From Streptomyces sp. V4I8 (GTDB taxonomy: Bacteria > Actinomycetota > Actinomycetes > Streptomycetales > Streptomycetaceae): a stretch of 64,000 bases of DNA. Below the pieces are notes generated by a model. It was given only the letters and a program-made list of their open reading frames with translations, was not told where the DNA came from and ran no database searches. Positions 62,112-64,000 of this stretch are shown piece after piece. The stretch covers positions 388,877-452,876 of the forward strand of contig NZ_JBGCCN010000002.1 of assembly GCF_041261225.1 (NCBI RefSeq). The letters are read 5' to 3'. Every line of letters begins with the position of its first letter. The stretch's first letter is position 1. A program made the translations under genes and the position numbers.

Positions 62112-63403
62112 CGCCGACGGCTCTGCGTTCCGGCCCCATCCCGCCGCTCACCCTCATTACTGACGAGGAGGACGATGTGGCGCTGGCCTGCGCGGCTCGC
62201 CGCTGGGCCGACCCGCACGGCGGCCGCATCACGGTCGACCCCACCCCTGCCACCGTCACCTCCGCGTTCCTGGCCCGCGACATCCTGGCCGCGCTCGGCC
62301 GCACCGCCTACGCGCCCATCCACGCCCCGGTCATCACCGCACAGCCTGCCTGGCGGGCCGTCGCCTGCTGGATCATCGTCGATGACATCCGCCAATTGAC
62401 CGTCCTGCGCGCGCACCTGCTCACTCCCGAACGCACCGAACAGCTCTGCGTGCTGCGCGAGTTGACCGGTATCCACCTGATCCTGATGTCCAGCGGCGCC
62501 ACCGCCAACGACAGCGCCCGCCTCACGACGCACCTCGCAAAAGCGCACCTGGGCGGCGAAGTCGAGTACCTCGACGAGGCCGCCGCGCTGCGCCTGTTCA
62601 CCGGGCCCGCCGCGCCCCGGCCGAAGCTTCCCCACCCCGCCCGGCAGCGGCCACCAACAACGCGATCCACCGTCTCAGCCCCGGCGCACGGCGTTCCACC
62701 TCCCACACGCTCCGCGCCAGGCCTCTCCAGCCAGCGCCGTGCAGGACTGCTCGCCGCCCGGACCTGGCTGACCCGGCAGTGCTGGGCGGCATCGCCTGCC
62801 TTGCCCGACCAGCGCGATGTGAAGCTCTTCCTGTCGCGCCTGACTACGCTCAGCCCCACCCCCGAGCACACCGCCGCCCGCCTCCAAGGCGCCCGGGACG
62901 GCTTCTCAGCAGCCGGCCTGCACCTGTCCACTCCCGCCGATCTCGCCGCCGACAGCGGCCCGGGGATCTCCACGGTCCCCTTTACCGCCCAGGTCGCGCA
63001 CCACATCAGCCGAGCCGCCCCCGGCCCGCCCCAAGTCGCCGCGCTGGCCGCCCTCTTGTGTACCGGAGCCGCTGTGGATCGCCTCGTCCACGCCACCGTC
63101 GACGACGTCCACCCGGACGGCTCCCACCTCGCCCTGCCCGAGCCCTTCAACAGCGAGCACGACCAGGACCACCCACCGCCCCGCGTCTGGTACGCGATCC
63201 CACCCCGCGCCCGGCCCTACCTGCACGCCGCCCGCCTCTTCCGCCAACTCGAAGACGCCCCCGGACACTTCCACCTGTTCAGCAAATCCTTCGGCCACCG
63301 CCTCGACACCCTCGTGAAGGACGCAGGGCGCCCCATCCCCGCACTCGACCACCCGCACCCCGGTCCGGCCTGGCACCATCAGGCCCGACTGCTGCGCCCG
63401 TAA
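62108..63403 (+). CDS. Unknown 431-aa operon protein with integrase-like C-terminus
   Basis: Starts GTGA-coupled at 62108. N-terminal ~170 residues (LITDEEDDVALACAARRWADPHGGRITVD, ACWIIVDDIRQLTVLRAHLL) look Rossmann-like with no P-loop. A Pro-rich linker (~180-215) follows. C-terminal ~200 residues (SSQRRAGLLAARTWLTRQCW, LLCTGAAVDRLVHATVDDVHPDGSHLALPEP, VWYAIPPRARPYLHAARLFRQL, LFSKSFGHRLDTLVKDAGRP) follow the layout of a tyrosine-recombinase catalytic domain. The first Arg site is Ala (TGAAVDRL) and no HxxR...Y is present. Possibly a DNA-binding target-selection factor. Function not known. Confidence 0.7.
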   Translation: MTPTALRSGPIPPLTLITDEEDDVALACAARRWADPHGGRITVDPTPATVTSAFLARDILAALGRTAYAPIHAPVITAQPAWRAVACWIIVDDIRQLTVLRAHLLTPERTEQLCVLRELTGIHLILMSSGATANDSARLTTHLAKAHLGGEVEYLDEAAALRLFTGPAAPRPKLPHPARQRPPTTRSTVSAPAHGVPPPTRSAPGLSSQRRAGLLAARTWLTRQCWAASPALPDQRDVKLFLSRLTTLSPTPEHTAARLQGARDGFSAAGLHLSTPADLAADSGPGISTVPFTAQVAHHISRAAPGPPQVAALAALLCTGAAVDRLVHATVDDVHPDGSHLALPEPFNSEHDQDHPPPRVWYAIPPRARPYLHAARLFRQLEDAPGHFHLFSKSFGHRLDTLVKDAGRPIPALDHPHPGPAWHHQARLLRP

Positions 63404-63412
63404 GGAGTAGCG

Positions 63413-63931
63413 ATGAACCACGGCACCGGAAAGCAGGCCCCGAAAGGAGCCGCAGCAACCGTGACCAGCGCCGACCACGAACACCACACAACAACGGCCC
63501 GACGCGCGAAGTTCACCGCACCCTCCAAGACGTCCCCGCACCTCGCCCCAGCTCAGACAGACGACGCCGTGCTGGACCAACTGTTCTACGCGACGCTGGA
63601 CGAATGCCCACAGTGCCGGGCGGCGCTCCTCGACCGCGTCGCCAGCGACGCGAGGGCAACGCACAAACTGGTCGACTGGGCCTGCCTGATCGCATCCGAG
63701 ATGTACTGCGGACTCCCCGCAGAGCTCACGGAGGAAGACGCGGCGGGCGACACCCGCCTGCGCCCCTCAGCCACATTCCGCCGGCTCGCCATGAAGTACC
63801 GCATGCAGCAACGGACCACCAGCGCCATGTACCACACCCGCCAACCCCCGCAGTGCCGCGAGGCCGCGGACACCGCCGTCACCCTGGTCGCCGGGCTCGA
63901 CAGGTACTGGACGGACTTCCTCTACCTCTGA
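63413..63931 (+). CDS. Hypothetical operon protein, 172 aa
   Basis: ATG 63413 with AAGGAG five bases upstream. Basic, Thr/Ala-rich N-terminus, then DDAVLDQLFYATLDECPQCRAALLDRVASDARATHKLVDWACLIASEMYCGLPAELTEEDAAGDTRLRPSATFRRLAMKYRMQQRTTSAMYHTRQ. A CPQC pair and a helical body are visible. No family recognised. Ten bases after the previous gene, so in the same transcript. Confidence 0.65.
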   Translation: MNHGTGKQAPKGAAATVTSADHEHHTTTARRAKFTAPSKTSPHLAPAQTDDAVLDQLFYATLDECPQCRAALLDRVASDARATHKLVDWACLIASEMYCGLPAELTEEDAAGDTRLRPSATFRRLAMKYRMQQRTTSAMYHTRQPPQCREAADTAVTLVAGLDRYWTDFLYL

Positions 63932-63938
63932 CGCACTC

Positions 63939-64000
63939 ATGCCTGAGCGTGCACCACCGCTTCCCCACGCCGAGAGCACGGAGACCGGTGTGCCGCTGAC
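63939..64000 (+). CDS. Start of a further operon gene, cut by the window edge
   Basis: ATG 63939 opens MPERAPPLPHAESTETGVPL and runs off the right end. No clear ribosome-binding site. Close spacing suggests the operon continues. Confidence 0.35.
   Translation, partial: MPERAPPLPHAESTETGVPL

Noticed and set aside
1..64000. CRISPR arrays, tRNA or rRNA genes, plasmid replication origin
   Set aside because: No regularly spaced short repeats, cloverleaf sequences or iteron clusters were noticed by reading; Rep, ParAB or telomere-type genes were also not seen.

Overview
This is high-GC actinomycete DNA, almost certainly Streptomyces. The signs are strong third-position GC bias, many GTG/TTG starts, a WhiB-type regulator, DUF1918 and DUF3024 proteins, a Streptomyces-style SSB, and IS6, IS110, IS701, IS1634 and IS3 elements with actinobacterial-looking transposases. 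The very high density of nested and broken insertion sequences suggests an accessory replicon (linear plasmid) or a chromosome-arm region; the window itself does not show which. I found no tRNA, rRNA or CRISPR array.

Layout. 0-1.3 kb: IS fragments and a Fic-like toxin/antitoxin pair (module 1). 1.3-8.4 kb: an IS pile-up. An IS3-type element carries a 1.9-kb group II intron, and an ISAs1 element has an IS4 element inserted in its right terminal repeat. 8.4-12.9 kb: serine resolvase, DUF3024 protein, SSB, a 415-aa unknown protein, a small CcbP-like protein and the 3' part of a Tn3-family transposase. 13.0-19.3 kb: a compact minus-strand sulfate-activation operon (cysH-sulfotransferase-cysC-cysD-cysN-ssuB-ssuC). 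Its cysH 5' end is cut by an IS6 remnant. 19.3-22.4 kb: a small HTH gene, an exonuclease pseudogene and an intact IS701.

22.4-36.2 kb is the cargo region between two inverted, apparently identical IS701 copies. It holds a uricase homologue that has lost its catalytic Lys and His, an XRE-cupin regulator, and a high-GC amidohydrolase/bicupin/SDR operon whose amidohydrolase is frameshifted. It then has a clearly lower-GC block: O-methyltransferase, flavin-dependent monooxygenase, sedoheptulose-7-phosphate-cyclase-type sugar phosphate cyclase and a 333-aa unknown. An MFS exporter follows. The block reads as an imported small-molecule (C7-cyclitol-type) pathway.

36.4-45.3 kb: a second IS pile-up with the second group II intron copy, now in a chimeric IS3 context, three IS701-type elements or copies, an IS256 remnant, and two MITE-like elements (195 bp and 90 bp) with target duplications. 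45.3-48.6 kb: plasmid-type hypotheticals and a WhiB gene. 48.6-54.0 kb: a decayed multi-gene transposon (rve transposase, truncated AAA ATPase, tyrosine recombinase, XRE protein, Cys-rich protein), disrupted by an IS1634 element and an IS6/IS110 nest. 55.9-56.6 kb: toxin/antitoxin module 2, homologous to module 1. 58.9 kb to the right edge: a tightly overlapping operon of rve transposase, two tandem AAA ATPases, a 431-aa protein with an integrase-like but catalytically empty C-terminus, a 172-aa protein and a further gene running off the window. This last operon is the best candidate for an undescribed Tn5053/Tn7-like transposition system.
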